Assembly: GCA_037043235.1 (NCBI GenBank)
Contig: JAWRVZ010000180.1
Span: 1,256,102-1,320,101 of the forward strand
Direction of reading: 5' to 3'
From: Rhodeus uyekii
Lineage: Eukaryota > Chordata > Actinopteri > Cypriniformes > Acheilognathidae
DNA length: 64,000 bases
Part shown: one piece after another, positions 19,060 through 29,880 of the stretch
Position numbering within the stretch: position 1 is the stretch's first letter
How the letters are laid out: each line of letters starts with the position of its first letter
Program-made: the position numbers and the translations under genes
Notes under the pieces: model-generated
What the model was told of the DNA's origin: nothing
Seen by the model: only the letters and a program-made list of their open reading frames with translations
Databases searched by the model: none

Positions 19060-20364
19060 GAGGTGCTAGCGAATGTGCGGTCTCTAGAAAACAAACTCGA
19101 CGAGCTACGAGCCAGGATTACAACCCATCGGGAAATCAGAGAGTGTTGCGCCCTGATTTTCACTGAGACCTGGCTCTCAGACAAAGTCCCAGAGAACACC
19201 ATTCAGCTACACCCAACCCCCCTCCCCTCCACCAACCATCTCAACTACTCAGGTACACAAAGCTCTGAGGAAGATCAACCCCCGCAAAGCAGCAGGACCA
19301 GACAATATTCCTGGGCGGGCCCTCAGAGCATGTGCCAACGAGCTGGCTGACGTTTTCACCTCCATTTTCAACCTCTCCCTCAGCCAGCGCATTGTACCAT
19401 CGTGCTTCAAGAACACGACCATCGTCCCCCTGCTTAAGAAGAACCCACCCACCTGCCTGAATGACTACAGGCCAGTGGCACTCACTCCAATCATTACGAA
19501 GTGTTTCGAGAGAGTGGTGCTGGCCCACATTCAGAGCAGCATTGGGGGATCACCATTGACCCCCTGCAGTATGCCTACCGGCCCAACAGGTCCACCTCGG
19601 ATGCCTTCTCTGCTGCCATCCACTATTCCCTCTCTCACCTGGAAAACAAGGACTCAAACCTACGGATACTCTTCATAGATTATAGCTCCGCCTTCAACAC
19701 GGTCATCCCACACAAACTCACCCACAAACTGTCCACACTAGGTTTGCACCCCACCCTCTGTGACTGGCTCCTAGATTTCCTGACTGGCAGGCCTCAGTCT
19801 GTCCGGATTGGTAATAGGACTTCAGCCAGCACCATGACAAACATTGGCACTCCACAGGGCTGTGTACTCAGCCCCATCCTCTACACCCTGTACACCTATG
19901 ACTGTGTCACCTCCCACAAGGACAACATCATCCTGAATCATCATCCTGAAACATCATCCGCAGTGATAGGGCACATCGCTGGCAGGTGACGAGGCAGCTT
20001 ACAGGAGGGAGGTGGCCAGTCTGGTGTCATGGTGTGAAGACAACAACCTCACCCTCAACACAGACAAGACAAAGGAAATGATAGTAGGCCTTAGAAAGGA
20101 GAGGAGAACGCCTCAGCCACTGTTCATCCGGGAGCTTGAAGTGGAGAGGGTCCAGAAATTCAAGTACCTGGGTGTCCACATCAATGAGGACCTCACTTGG
20201 ACACCTCACATCACGCAGTTGGTCAAGAAGCCTCAACAGCAGCTATATTTTCTGAGGAGGCTGAGGAAGTTTGGCATGTCGCCCAAGATCCTCAGCAACT
20301 TCTACAGCTGCACCATTGAGAGTGTCCTGACCAGCTGCATCATTGTGTGGTACGGCAGCACTTC
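19060..20364 (+). mobile_element. LINE fragment, jockey/CR1-superfamily type (Rex1/Babar-like)
   Basis: The 5' piece encodes ANVRSLENKLDELRARI and IFTETWLSDKVPE, an apurinic endonuclease start. After a deletion at about 19250 the reverse transcriptase follows: KINPRKAAGPDNIPGRAL, DYRPVALTPIITKCFERVV, FIDYSSAFNTVIPHKL, GTPQGCVLSPILY and LNTDKTKEMIVGLRK. The part carrying the catalytic ADD motif (about 19925-19985) is lost or shifted, and several frame changes occur. It ends where the LTR element E4 begins. Clade assignment is from memory of fish LINEs and is less sure than LINE identity. Confidence 0.8.
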
Positions 20365-21163
20365 TGTCATGGACTGAAAACGCCTGCTCTTTTGCCCTTT
20401 TTATATATTTTTATATTTTTTATATTTCTTTCCCTCATGTGGTTGTTGGTTCGTTTTGTGTGCATTCTTTGTGTACATGTTGCTTGAAGCTCTTGTTAGT
20501 CAGTGCTAGACTTAGTTTTCATTGTGTAATCATTTTCTTTTGATAATTTACATTTCCCTTGTTCCTCTATTTTTGCTCTAGTGAAATTCTAGCCTTTTGC
20601 GTCAGTTCTCCTAAACCTCATTTGATTTCTCTCTATATTTCTTTCTTATCTTTTTCCTTAGTTCCTTGCAAGTTTGGGGCTTTGTTTGTTTTGTCTTTTC
20701 CTCTTAGCTGTTAGGCTTGGTCCTTAATGTCGAGAATTTATTTTGCCTTTATTTTGTTTGCAAGTTAGGGTTTATTTTGACAAACTTTATTTCTTTTTTT
20801 CTTTTTTTTGTTTACTTCTCAAATTCCAGTTATATCGTATAGTTTGCCTTTCCCCTAGTCATAGTTTTGTCAAATTGTATATGTTGTCTTGTGCAGATTC
20901 CTGCCATGCCCTTTTTCCTGTTCCACCTTGGTCATTGAGGTCCCTGGTCTGGCAGCTAGTATGTTGCTCATCATCTGGTTCCCTGAGCCACTACATTGTC
21001 TCCACCATTGGCCATCACATCTTTACAGTCTCAATCTGACCATCTAGTTATCCTATCGTGTGCCTTGCCCTACTGTTTGGCCTGTTATTATACTATTACC
21101 ATCTTGTGCTTCCTTTACTGTCCTGCCAATAAATTGTCTTCTCATTTGGGTCCTCTCCTGACA
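20365..21163 (+). repeat. 5' LTR of E4
   Basis: About 799 bp, T-rich. Matched only partly by the truncated 3' copy at 29570-29721. Confidence 0.6.
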
Positions 21164-21254
21164 GATGAACCAGTCAGAATCGGACCCAGCAAAATGAGCA
21201 TCAAGATTTTGCCACTTACCAAAGCTCTTTGAAAGACAGGCACATTGCTGGCAG

Positions 21255-21754
21255 CACTTTGAGATAGGCGCCTAGGCTATAAGAATACAGCTTTAAAAGA
21301 CCTCTTTAACCTCTACTTGGATGACTTTCTGCCATATTGTGTGATCGAGTGGCTGAGAATATTGGGTTCTGGGATTTATCCAACTATCAATACCTTCGTA
21401 GGTAGTAGGCAGCGCAAACATGCAGTGACCAACCCACTCTCGTCAAGTTCCAGATCTCAAAAGATTGAGAAGGAGAGTGACCCAGATGGCTGCTTTTCAG
21501 AGCCAGTTAAGTCTGCTCCTGCCAGTCCAGAGCCAGTCAAGAACAAATTGTTATGCTTTCAGAAGCAGAAGAAAAGGAGGGCCCATGCTGACAAGTCAAA
21601 TGCCCTTCTTTTAGAGGTCGCCAAACCACTGGTCCAAAAGTCCCCTTGTTCAGTGGCTGAGGAGTACCCGAACGGAAGGCCCAAACTCCTGCGCTTCCAG
21701 AACCTGTTCCAGAACCGTCCCAAAATCTGTTCAAGTCATCCCAGAGTTTATTGA
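21255..21754 (+). pseudogene. E4 Gag-like coding remnant
   Basis: Reads ALKDLFNLYLDDFLPYCVIE, WLRILG, then PSER/Lys-rich sequence with SEPVKSAPASPEPVK. The first part aligns with DLKDLFNAALDEPLSW of E1. Frameshifts and stops occur upstream. The chain continues after the nested element at 29229-29570 (acidic, Ser/Thr/Pro-rich). Confidence 0.5.
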
Positions 21755-21848
21755 ATAAGTTGCAGTCATCTCAGAAGCCGCTAGTCATGGCAGAATACGA
21801 TCTTGAATGTCATGTTATGTTCTCAGAGGCCATTCCTGTTTTGGGCAT

Positions 21849-22442
21849 TGTTACGTGACAGGATTTATTATCCTTATGTAATGGTTTGTTCTGTGTCACC
21901 CGTTTGTTGTTTGGTTTCTTCCAGTTTGTTTTCCCGCTCTTTTGCTATTACGTCACGTGACATACATTTTTGCACTCAGTTTATTCTTTGTTAGACACAT
22001 TAGGTAAGGAGCGTGTGCAACCCTATGTATGTTTTGTTTTAGGTAGTGAAGTTTAGTTAGGGCGTGTCTCACGCTGAAGAGTCTTTTCTTTACTGTTTAT
22101 GTTATTAGTTAGCTTAGAGGTTGGGGGTGAGTTAGCGTGTTTTGTTTTGTTACTTTGTTTGTTTAGCACCGCTCACTTTCTTCTCTCTGTGGCTTATTTT
22201 TGGTTTGTCACAAATTTGTTTGTACTTCCTGTATATAGTTGTAAATAGTGGTATAGGTATATAAGGTTGTTTATTCCCTTGTGTAAATAGACATCTGTAA
22301 ATAAAACAACCCACCTGTTTATCACACTCTGGCTTGCTGTTTCATTCACTACAACACCTCCCAGAAATAGATAACATACGATTTATGCTTAATTTATTAT
22401 GTACGTCTCCCTCATACTCCTAGGCCATCTGGGGACGTAACA
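21849..22442 (+). repeat. 5' LTR of the Gmr1-like element
   Basis: 594 bp. Compared with the 3' LTR it lacks about 260 bp between the CTTTTGCTAT and ACGTCACGTGACA segments. Contains AATAAAAC near 22300. Confidence 0.9.
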
Positions 22443-22446
22443 TAAT

Positions 22447-22464
22447 TGGGGGCTCGTCCGGGAT
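22447..22464 (+). promoter_or_regulatory. tRNA-Pro primer-binding site
   Basis: TGGGGGCTCGTCCGGGAT starts four bases after the 5' LTR and is the standard 18-nt complement of the tRNA-Pro 3' end. Confidence 0.9.
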
Positions 22465-22618
22465 ATTTTCTCTGTATTGAGAAGTTTCCGGTGGTGAGCA
22501 TTATTTCCTGTTTCTTACTCTGGGAGTGTTTGTGGTGGATGAACTCAAGTGATTAGCATTGTCAATATAGTGGCTTTGAGCTTGGTGTGTTTTAGGACTG
22601 TTGTTTATAAGCTTTGTC

Positions 22619-25600
22619 ATGACTTCGAATGCGACCTTGTTTATTGCGACTCCGTCATTAGACATTTTTGAGAAATGCCGTAAAGATGAACTTTTGGCCA
22701 TAGCTGAACACTTCCAAATCTCAGTTCGTCGGCAGTCATTGAAAAGGGAGATTAGAACTGTCGTTTTAGACAGTCTTTTGGATTTAAAAGTTTTGAGTTT
22801 GCCTGAGGGGAGTAGAGAAGCAGATCAAATCAGTGAGCAAAGGACAATGAATAGGGGCGACGAGGAGGTCAGACCTGTGGAGGTGGAGGCTAAAACAGGT
22901 TTACCACCTTTTGACCCATTCTCTCCACCTGTGACAAGTTCTGTGGAGAACGTGCAAGTGAAAGTTCGCCTTGCTCGACTTCGCATGGAAGCGGAAGAGC
23001 GAGCACAAGCGCGAAAAGCTGAACTTGATCTGCGGCTTGAAATCCGACGGCTTGAGATTCAGGCTGAGAAAGAAGTAAACCTGCGCCGGTTGGAGTTGGA
23101 GGAGGGTAAGCTTTTCTCTAGGTCCACTGGTCGGTCTGCTCCTGACTCAGATGGCAGAGATTTATCAGAGTCTACTGTTTTTGACGTAAGTAAACATATT
23201 TCTTTGGTGCCGATGTTCAGGGAGATGGAAGTGGACAGTTACTTTGGTGCTTTTGAGCGAATTGCTGTTTCGTTGAAGTGGCCAAAGGAAGTGTGGGCAT
23301 TACTATTGCAATGTAGGCTAGTAGGAAAAGCCATGGAAGTTTTTTCTACCTTGTCTATTGAGGATAGTCTGCAGTATGAGACTGTAAAAGCGGCTATTTT
23401 ACGTGCATATGAGTTGGTGCCTGAAGCTTACCGTCAAAAGTTTCGGAATCATAGAAAGAACGTTAACCAGACTTTTGTCGAGTTTGCACGTGAGAAAGGA
23501 GTGTTATTTGATAAATGGTGCGCTTCCAGTCTTGTAAGTGATTTTTCTACGTTGCGTGAGTTGATGCTCCTTGAGGATTTCAAGAAGTGCTTGCCTGAAC
23601 GCATTGTCTTATATCTGAATGAGCAGAAAGTGACTGAAATATCTTCAGCTGCTGTACTGGCAGATGAGTTTGCATTGACTCATAAAAATGTGTTCAGTAC
23701 CATGCGTGTGGATAGAAATAGTTCAGCTGGTTCTTCAGTGCACACCACTACAACGAAAACAAGAGTAGAGTCACCTAAAGAAAAGCGTGAGTGTTTCTAC
23801 TGTCACAAGGTGGGTCATGTCATCGCTGACTGTGTAGTACTTAAAAAGAAACAACAACATTCTTCCAGTGCACAACCTGTTGGTTTAATTTCAGGATCTG
23901 TTGATTCTGTTTATCAGCCATTTTTGTTGGAAGGTTTTGTGTCTTTCAGTGGCCAACCAGATGACCAAGTTAGAGTGCGGGTCTTGAGAGACACTGGAGC
24001 TGCACGCTCATTCATACGTGAGGACGTGATGCCGTTCTCCGAGAAGACCTGTCTGAATTCTAGTATCCTGGTGCAAGGTATCAGTATGGAAGTACTGAAA
24101 GTGCCTCTGCACCGTGTTTATTTACAGACAGAGTTGGTTGCAGGTTTTGTGGACGTGGGGGTGCGACGTGCATTGCCAGTACCTGGTGTTGAGTTTATCC
24201 TAGGAAATGACTTGGCTGGGGGTAGAGTGTTGCCAGTTTTGGAAGTGTTGGATAAACCAGTGGTTACTACGGTTACAAAAGAGTTAAATCTGAGGTATCC
24301 TGAGGCTTTTCCTGCCTGTGTGTTCACTCGTGCCCAGGTGAAGAAGATGGGGACAGAGTTCACATTAGATGATACGTTCATGTGTACAGATGGTGATTCT
24401 GCTGTGAGAAATCCTGTTCCACAAGAAACGAAGAGAGAACAGTTTAGTGGTCTGTTGACATCTTCGCTACCTGTAAGTCGAGAAGAGTTAATTAAAGCCC
24501 AGCAAAAGGATGAAACTTTAAAAAAGTGTTTTGAGGCAGTGTCTGACTTGAAAGGGAACGCTTCATATTTTCTAGAAGATCGTTTGCTAATGCGGAAGTG
24601 GCAGCCTAGAGCAGCTAAGGATTTGGAATATGCTACTGTTTGTCAGGTAGTTGTGCCTGTACAGTATCGTTTACACGTTCTTTCACTTGCTCATGACCAT
24701 GTTATGTCAGGACACTTAGGCGTGACCAAAACATATAATCGAGTGTTGCACCATTTCTTTTGGCCCAGGTTGAAAAGGGATGTTGCAGCTTATTGCCGCA
24801 CATGCCCTACCTGCCAAATCATGGGGAAACCTAATCAAATTATTCCTCCTGCGCCATTAGTTCCCATTCCGGTGCTTGGTGAACCTTTTGAGCATGTGAT
24901 TGTGGATTGTGTTGGTCCGTTACCTAAAACCAAGACTGGTCATCAATTCTTGCTCACGATCATGTGCGTAGCAACAAGATACCCGGAAGCGATTCCATTG
25001 CGAAAAATTACTTCCAAAGCGGTTGTTAAGGCACTGGTTAATTTCTTTTCAACCTTTGGTTTGCCCAAGGTAGTACAAACAGATCAAGGTACAAATTTTA
25101 TGTCCAAGTTGTTCAAGCAAACATTGCTTTCGTTGAGTATTCAACATCGTACTTCTAGTCCTTACCATCCTGAGAGTCAAGGTGTTCTTGAGAGATTTCA
25201 CCAGACGCTTAAGTCGATGTTAAAGAAATATTGCTGGGACACAGGGAACGGATGGGACGAGGGTGTGCCCTTTGTTCTTTTTGGTATTCGTGAAACTGTT
25301 CAGGAATCTTTACAGTTCAGTCCAAATGAACTTGTGTTTGGACATAGCGTCCGAGGACCAATGAAGGTTCTCAAGGAACAAATGCTTGGCCTGGGTGACA
25401 GTTTAAGTCCTGTGCAAAATGTTCTAGAGTATGTGGCTCGTTTTCAAGAAAGGGTAAAAGAAGCCTGTGCTCATGCCAAAGATGCTCTTTCTGAGGCTCA
25501 GTTTAGCATGAAACAACGTTTTGACAAAGCTGCAGTGTCACGAAACTTTTCAGTGGGTGACAAGGTACTTGTGTTATTACCGATTGCAGGGTCTGCATTG

Positions 25601-25756
25601 TCCGCACGCTTTGCTGGTCCTTATGAGGTAGGGGGTAAATTAAATGATACCACTTACATTATTAAAACACCTGACCGTAAGAGACAAAAACGTGTGTGTC
25701 ACATTAATACAGGAACGACACATCTCACTGTTCGGAGGAGAACACAGGGCCCGTGA
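22619..25756 (+). CDS. Gmr1-like Gag-protease-integrase polyprotein
   Basis: 1045 residues from ATG 22619 to TGA 25756. The N-terminal Gag begins MTSNATLFIATPSLDIFEKC and has a charged coiled region (about residues 115-165). A capsid region follows, then one zinc knuckle CFYCHKVGHVIADC (about residue 393). The protease active site is in RDTGAARSF (about residue 457). The integrase has an HHCC zinc finger (HDHVMSGHLG to CRTCPTCQ, about residues 690-735) and the catalytic triad D (VIVDCVG), D (QTDQGTNF) and E (GVLERFHQ). The last two are separated by 35 residues. A chromodomain was not seen. The stop overlaps the start of the RT frame, suggesting frameshift or reinitiation. Confidence 0.92.
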   Translation: MTSNATLFIATPSLDIFEKCRKDELLAIAEHFQISVRRQSLKREIRTVVLDSLLDLKVLSLPEGSREADQISEQRTMNRGDEEVRPVEVEAKTGLPPFDPFSPPVTSSVENVQVKVRLARLRMEAEERAQARKAELDLRLEIRRLEIQAEKEVNLRRLELEEGKLFSRSTGRSAPDSDGRDLSESTVFDVSKHISLVPMFREMEVDSYFGAFERIAVSLKWPKEVWALLLQCRLVGKAMEVFSTLSIEDSLQYETVKAAILRAYELVPEAYRQKFRNHRKNVNQTFVEFAREKGVLFDKWCASSLVSDFSTLRELMLLEDFKKCLPERIVLYLNEQKVTEISSAAVLADEFALTHKNVFSTMRVDRNSSAGSSVHTTTTKTRVESPKEKRECFYCHKVGHVIADCVVLKKKQQHSSSAQPVGLISGSVDSVYQPFLLEGFVSFSGQPDDQVRVRVLRDTGAARSFIREDVMPFSEKTCLNSSILVQGISMEVLKVPLHRVYLQTELVAGFVDVGVRRALPVPGVEFILGNDLAGGRVLPVLEVLDKPVVTTVTKELNLRYPEAFPACVFTRAQVKKMGTEFTLDDTFMCTDGDSAVRNPVPQETKREQFSGLLTSSLPVSREELIKAQQKDETLKKCFEAVSDLKGNASYFLEDRLLMRKWQPRAAKDLEYATVCQVVVPVQYRLHVLSLAHDHVMSGHLGVTKTYNRVLHHFFWPRLKRDVAAYCRTCPTCQIMGKPNQIIPPAPLVPIPVLGEPFEHVIVDCVGPLPKTKTGHQFLLTIMCVATRYPEAIPLRKITSKAVVKALVNFFSTFGLPKVVQTDQGTNFMSKLFKQTLLSLSIQHRTSSPYHPESQGVLERFHQTLKSMLKKYCWDTGNGWDEGVPFVLFGIRETVQESLQFSPNELVFGHSVRGPMKVLKEQMLGLGDSLSPVQNVLEYVARFQERVKEACAHAKDALSEAQFSMKQRFDKAAVSRNFSVGDKVLVLLPIAGSALSARFAGPYEVGGKLNDTTYIIKTPDRKRQKRVCHINTGTTHLTVRRRTQGP
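25747..25756 (+). promoter_or_regulatory. Candidate -1 ribosomal frameshift site
   Basis: GGGCCCG fits X XXY YYZ in the frame of the first ORF and is followed directly by its TGA stop. Slipping back one base enters the RT frame. GGGCCC is not a classic efficient slippery sequence, so this is only a candidate. Confidence 0.4.
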
Positions 25757-27271
25757 TCTCACCTGTTGCTGTGAGTTGTGAGACAGTACCAACATTTTCT
25801 GGTAATGAGTCCGATAGTGATGAGGTGAAATTGCATGTTGACCCATTGCCGTTTACACCGTTGTCTAATTCTGAGTTTTTAGCTAATCCTTCTAAGTTAC
25901 TGAGTCATTTGACAGATGACCAACGTGCTGACATTGCCAAACTAATTCAGAGTTTTCCTCAGATTTTTGGGGATGTACCAAAGCAAACTAATGTGATTTA
26001 CCATGATATTAACGTTCGTGACGCTCTTCCCATTAAACAGCATCCGTATCGCCTGAACGCGGTTAAGAGGGCTGCAATGAGAAAAGAGGTTGAATATTTG
26101 TTACAGGAGGGTCTTGCAAAGCCCAGTGTGAGTCCGTGGAGCTCTCCTTGCATTTTAGTTCCTAAAGCAGATGGAACTGTTCGATTTTGTACAGATTACC
26201 GTAGAGTGAATTCGGTAACGGTACCTGATTGTTTTCCATTGCCAAGGATGGAAGACTGCATTGACAACGTGGGTTCAGCTAAATTTGTTACCAAGCTAGA
26301 CATGCTTAAGGGTTATTGGCAGGTCCCACTGACACCAAGAGCATCTGACCTTTCTGCCTTTGTAACTCCTGATTCTTTCTTGCAATATAACGTCATGGCT
26401 TTCGGCCTTAAGAATGCACCCGCAACGTTTCAGAGGTTAGTTAACACAGTGTTGTCAAATGTACCTAACTGTAGTTCATACTTGGACGATCTGGTTGTCT
26501 ATACATCGTCCTGGCCTGAGCATGTGTCTGTGTTGACCATGGTATTTCAACGACTTGCGGAAGCATCCTTAACCTTGAATTTAGCTAAATGTGAGTTTTG
26601 CAAAGCTACGGTAACCTATCTAGGTAAGCAAGTAGGAGGAGGTCAAGTTCGTCCAGTAGAGGCCAAGGTTGTTGCCATCAGAGAATTCCCTGCACCCACC
26701 ACTCGTCGTGAGTTGAGAAGATTCTTGGGGATGGCAGGGTATTATAGGAGTTTTTGTAGGAACTTTTCCTCTGTGGCGAAACCTCTGACAGACCTACTTA
26801 GCCCTGCAAAAACATTTAGTTGGTCACCTGAGACTCAGTATGCTTTTGAAGCCATTAAGCATTTGTTATGTAGCTCTCCTGTGTTGTCTGCCCCTAACTT
26901 TTCTCTGCAATTCAAATTGGAGGTGGACGCAAGTGCAGCTGGAGCAGGCGCTGTGCTGTTGCAGGAAGATGAGGAAGGTATCGATCACCCAATTTGTTTT
27001 TTTTCTAAGAAGTTCAACAAACACCAGTGTAACTACTCCACAATTGAAAAAGAGGCTCTTGCTTTGTTGTTATCGTTACAACATTTTGAAGTTTATGTTG
27101 GATCTACTTCGTATCCTGTGATTGTATATACAGATTACATTCCTCTGTCGGATGTATAATCAAAATCAAAGGTTGATGAGATGGGCTCTAGTAGTTCAAA
27201 ATTATAACATCGAAATTCGGCACAAGAAGGGAGTAGATAATGTGGTTGCAGATGCTCTTTCTAGAGTGTAA
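25753..27271 (+). pseudogene. Gmr1-like reverse transcriptase-RNase H, broken near the end
   Basis: In the -1 frame relative to the first ORF. RT motifs are intact: RFCTDYRRVNSVTVPDCFPL, KLDMLKGYWQVPLT, FGLKNAPATFQRLVN and the catalytic YLDDLVVYT (about 26479-26505). RNase H follows with LEVDASAAGAGAVL and YSTIEKEALALLLSLQHF. At about 27147, after YTDYIPLSDV, the frame hits a stop at 27157-27159. The proper end (MYNQNQRLMRWALVVQNYN to VADALSRV, stop at 27271) continues in another frame. A small deletion inside RNase H therefore disables this copy. Confidence 0.9.
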
Positions 27272-27343
27272 CTGTCCAGGGGAGTAGTTTAAAGGTCAAA
27301 CATTTCCTTTTAAAAGTATAATGTTTGATTTTCAGGGTGGGGG

Positions 27344-29223
27344 TGTTACGTGACAGGATTTATTATCCTTATGTAATGGTTTGTTCTGTGTCACCCGTTT
27401 GTTGTTTGGTTTCTTCCAGTTTGTTTTCCCGCTCTTTTGCTATCACTAATTTACCAGGTTTCTGCTATTGGCCGGCTCAAAGATCCATCACGCCACTTCA
27501 ACCAATCAGCAACCCCTGTTTGGTACATAAGACGCCCTGGTGAACTGAAGAGGAGAGAGAGGAGCTGGAGAGCTTGTGATTGTTTGTGACTTGGTTGTTT
27601 GCTAGTTAAGAGTTGCTGTCAGTTTGATTGAGTTGAGTGTATGGAGAACCACTCCACGTGACTACCGTTCGCCTGCCCAGGGAGAAGGAGAAGGAAAAGG
27701 GAAGTACGTCACGTGACATTAGTGATGGCAAAATGAAGCCCCATGAAGCAGTGAAGCCCTGCAGGGAAATGCTTCACACACACATAGGGGCTTCAAGATG
27801 ATTCATTTGCTCGACTACCCCATCATGTGGGCAGAAAAATGTATAACATGCTTGGTGCTTGCAATAAAATGGTGGGATGTGAATCATGCTCTGAATACAA
27901 AAATATTATTTGAAGAGTTTTAACATGAATTGTTTTGTGTTACTTTTTTTTTGTTTTTGCTTATGCAACAAGTGAAAATGTTAAATAAGGAGGTAAAATA
28001 AAGAGTTTATTCATTTTTATTTAAAAACAAATTTTTCCACTATGGCTTTCAAAGTCTAAAAAATATAATTTATTGAATTGAAAAGCATTGAAATGTGATA
28101 ATAAAGTGCTCAGCCAAGTCAACCTTCTCAGCTAAATTGAATTACATATGTAAGAGTTAAAAAAACAACTATACAGTGTAGTGTGGGGCTATGAATATAA
28201 ATGGGATATATATCTCCTCGTTGCCATGCAAGACTCTAAAGTGCCTTAGCATAGTTGAGGTGTTATTATTATAACTTAGCTCATTGGAACACATCAGATG
28301 CTTCAGCTACAAGTATTCAGAAAAGTTGTCACATTTTATTTTATTCATTAATGGAACCTATTACATAGTAATTGCAGGTGCCTTACATTCTTAGGTGAGA
28401 ACAACTCAAAGTGCTACCAAACAGGGGAACATTTCCTCTTTCTTGCTGGTTCCATCGCAGAAAAGAAGCTCGAATCGAATGCCAAAAACAGCGCAATAAA
28501 GAGACCCAAAAACACAAAAAGCGAGGGGCAATACATAGTGTTTCACTGCCGCTTTTACTTCGAGCTGCACTCAAACCTAGCGAATCCTTTCATGAAGCAG
28601 TCACGTGGTACACCCGCTACGCGGGGCTTCAAACGTCAGCACTTACGTCAGCAACACGCGCATCGACCCGCGGTTCGTGAACCACTCATCTAGATTACTC
28701 GGCACACGCTTCAGGGATTCGAACCGAGAAGCACATCACTACGTGACATACATTTTTGCACTCAGTTTATTCTTTGTTAGACACATTAGGTAAGGAGCGT
28801 GTGCAACCCTATGTATGTTTTGTTTTAGGTAGTGAAGTTTAGTTAGGGCGTGTCTCACGCTGAAGAGTCTTTTCTTTACTGTTTATGTTATTAGTTAGCT
28901 TAGAGGTTGGGGGTGAGTTAGCGTGTTTTGTTACTTTGTTTGTTTAGCACCGCTCACTTTCTTCTCTCTGTGGCTTATTTTTGGTTTGTCACAAATTTGT
29001 TTGTACTTCCTGTATATAGTTGTAAATGGTGGTATAGGTATATAAGGTTGTTTATTCCCTTGTGTAAATAGACATCTGTAAATAAAACAACCCACCTGTT
29101 TATCACACTCTGGCTTGCTGTTTCATTCACTACAACACCTCCCAGAGATAGATAACATTCGATTTATGCTTAATTTATTATGTACGTCTCCCTCATACTC
29201 CTAGGCCATCTGGGGACGTAACA
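27344..29223 (+). repeat. 3' LTR of the Gmr1-like element, with nested hAT
   Basis: Homologous to 21849-22442 at both ends. It retains about 260 bp lost from the 5' LTR and contains a 1022-bp hAT insertion at 27719-28740. Confidence 0.88.
27719..28740. mobile_element. Non-autonomous hAT-like element in the LTR
   Basis: Flanked by the 8-bp duplication ACGTGACA (27711-27718 and 28741-28748). Ends are inverted (AGTGATGG... at the left, ...CATCACT at the right). No transposase ORF was recognised in 1022 bp. Confidence 0.85.
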
Positions 29224-29721
29224 GGCATGGAGGTACTAAGCATCCGAGTTCACCTGCCATCGCCACAGAGGTCATCTTTGAGGAGTTATCCAGTCATGTT
29301 TTGCCTAAAGACACTGTCTGTAATGTTATCCTCTGAAACTTTTCCTGTCCTTGCCACAGATGCCCTTCTAGTGTATCCATGTCTGCATGCTATGGCCACA
29401 GAGTTTGTCTCAGTCATGCCCACAGAAACAGACCCTGTTAGTCACGTTACTTCTCCTGAAGCTGCTACGGAGGACACCTCTGAGGTTCTCACCAGCAATG
29501 ACTCACCCCATGAGAAAGTTGTTGCCAGTTTTGTCATGTCCACTGTGGTAGTTCCAGCTTGTCCTGTTAGGGTTACATCTTTACACTTTACAGTCTCACT
29601 CCCAATTCTGGTATTGTGTGTCTTGATCTACTGTTTGGTCTGTCACTAGACTATCACCATCTTGTGTACTGTCCTGTCAATAAATTGTCTTTTCTCAACT
29701 GCCTTTTCAGAATTCTTGACA

Positions 29722-29875
29722 CCCTAAGGATCAATTACAATCATTAAAATCATTACGATCAATTACAAAGATTAGAAAAGGCAGCATCCTTGCTGTTTCC
29801 TGGTTAATCTGCATTGCTTTGTAAATCTGGCCCAAAATTTGAAAGGACGTGGGAATATCTGGAGTTTCTGCACAC
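29722..29875. other. Intron sequence, nothing assigned
   Basis: Short AT-rich interval between E4 and a solo LTR. Contains a duplicated GATCAATTACAA motif. Confidence 0.4.
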
Positions 29876-29880
29876 CACCA

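Larger units (their letters stand above)
21849..29223 (+). mobile_element. Gmr1-like Ty3/gypsy LTR retrotransposon, nearly complete
   Basis: Flanked by the 5-bp duplication GGCAT (21844-21848 and 29224-29228). The LTRs begin TGTTACGTGACAGG and end GGGGACGTAACA. A primer site complementary to tRNA-Pro and a purine-rich tract (27335-27343) are present. The gene order is gag, protease, integrase, then reverse transcriptase and RNase H. This copia-like order in a gypsy-type element defines the Gmr1 group of deuterostomes. The LTRs are almost the same apart from a deletion in the 5' copy and a hAT insertion in the 3' copy, so it is young. One frame break in RNase H disables this copy. Confidence 0.92.
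20365..29721 (+). mobile_element. Old gag-only LTR element (E4), split by a Gmr1-like element
   Basis: The 5' LTR is 20365-21163 (TGTCATGG to CTGACA) with a CAATAAATTG signal near 21128. A truncated 3' LTR (about 29570-29721) shares blocks such as CCATCTTGTG and CAATAAATTGTCTT and ends TTGACA. The internal region is 21164-21848 plus 29229-29570 and is interrupted by the 7.4-kb element at 21849-29223. No target duplication is left. Its Gag-like region resembles that of E1. Confidence 0.65.

Noticed and set aside
21165..21175. Self-priming site in E4
   Set aside because: Only a 7-nt match (CTGGTTC at 20975-20981) without a TATA box 30 nt upstream. The copy is too decayed to judge.
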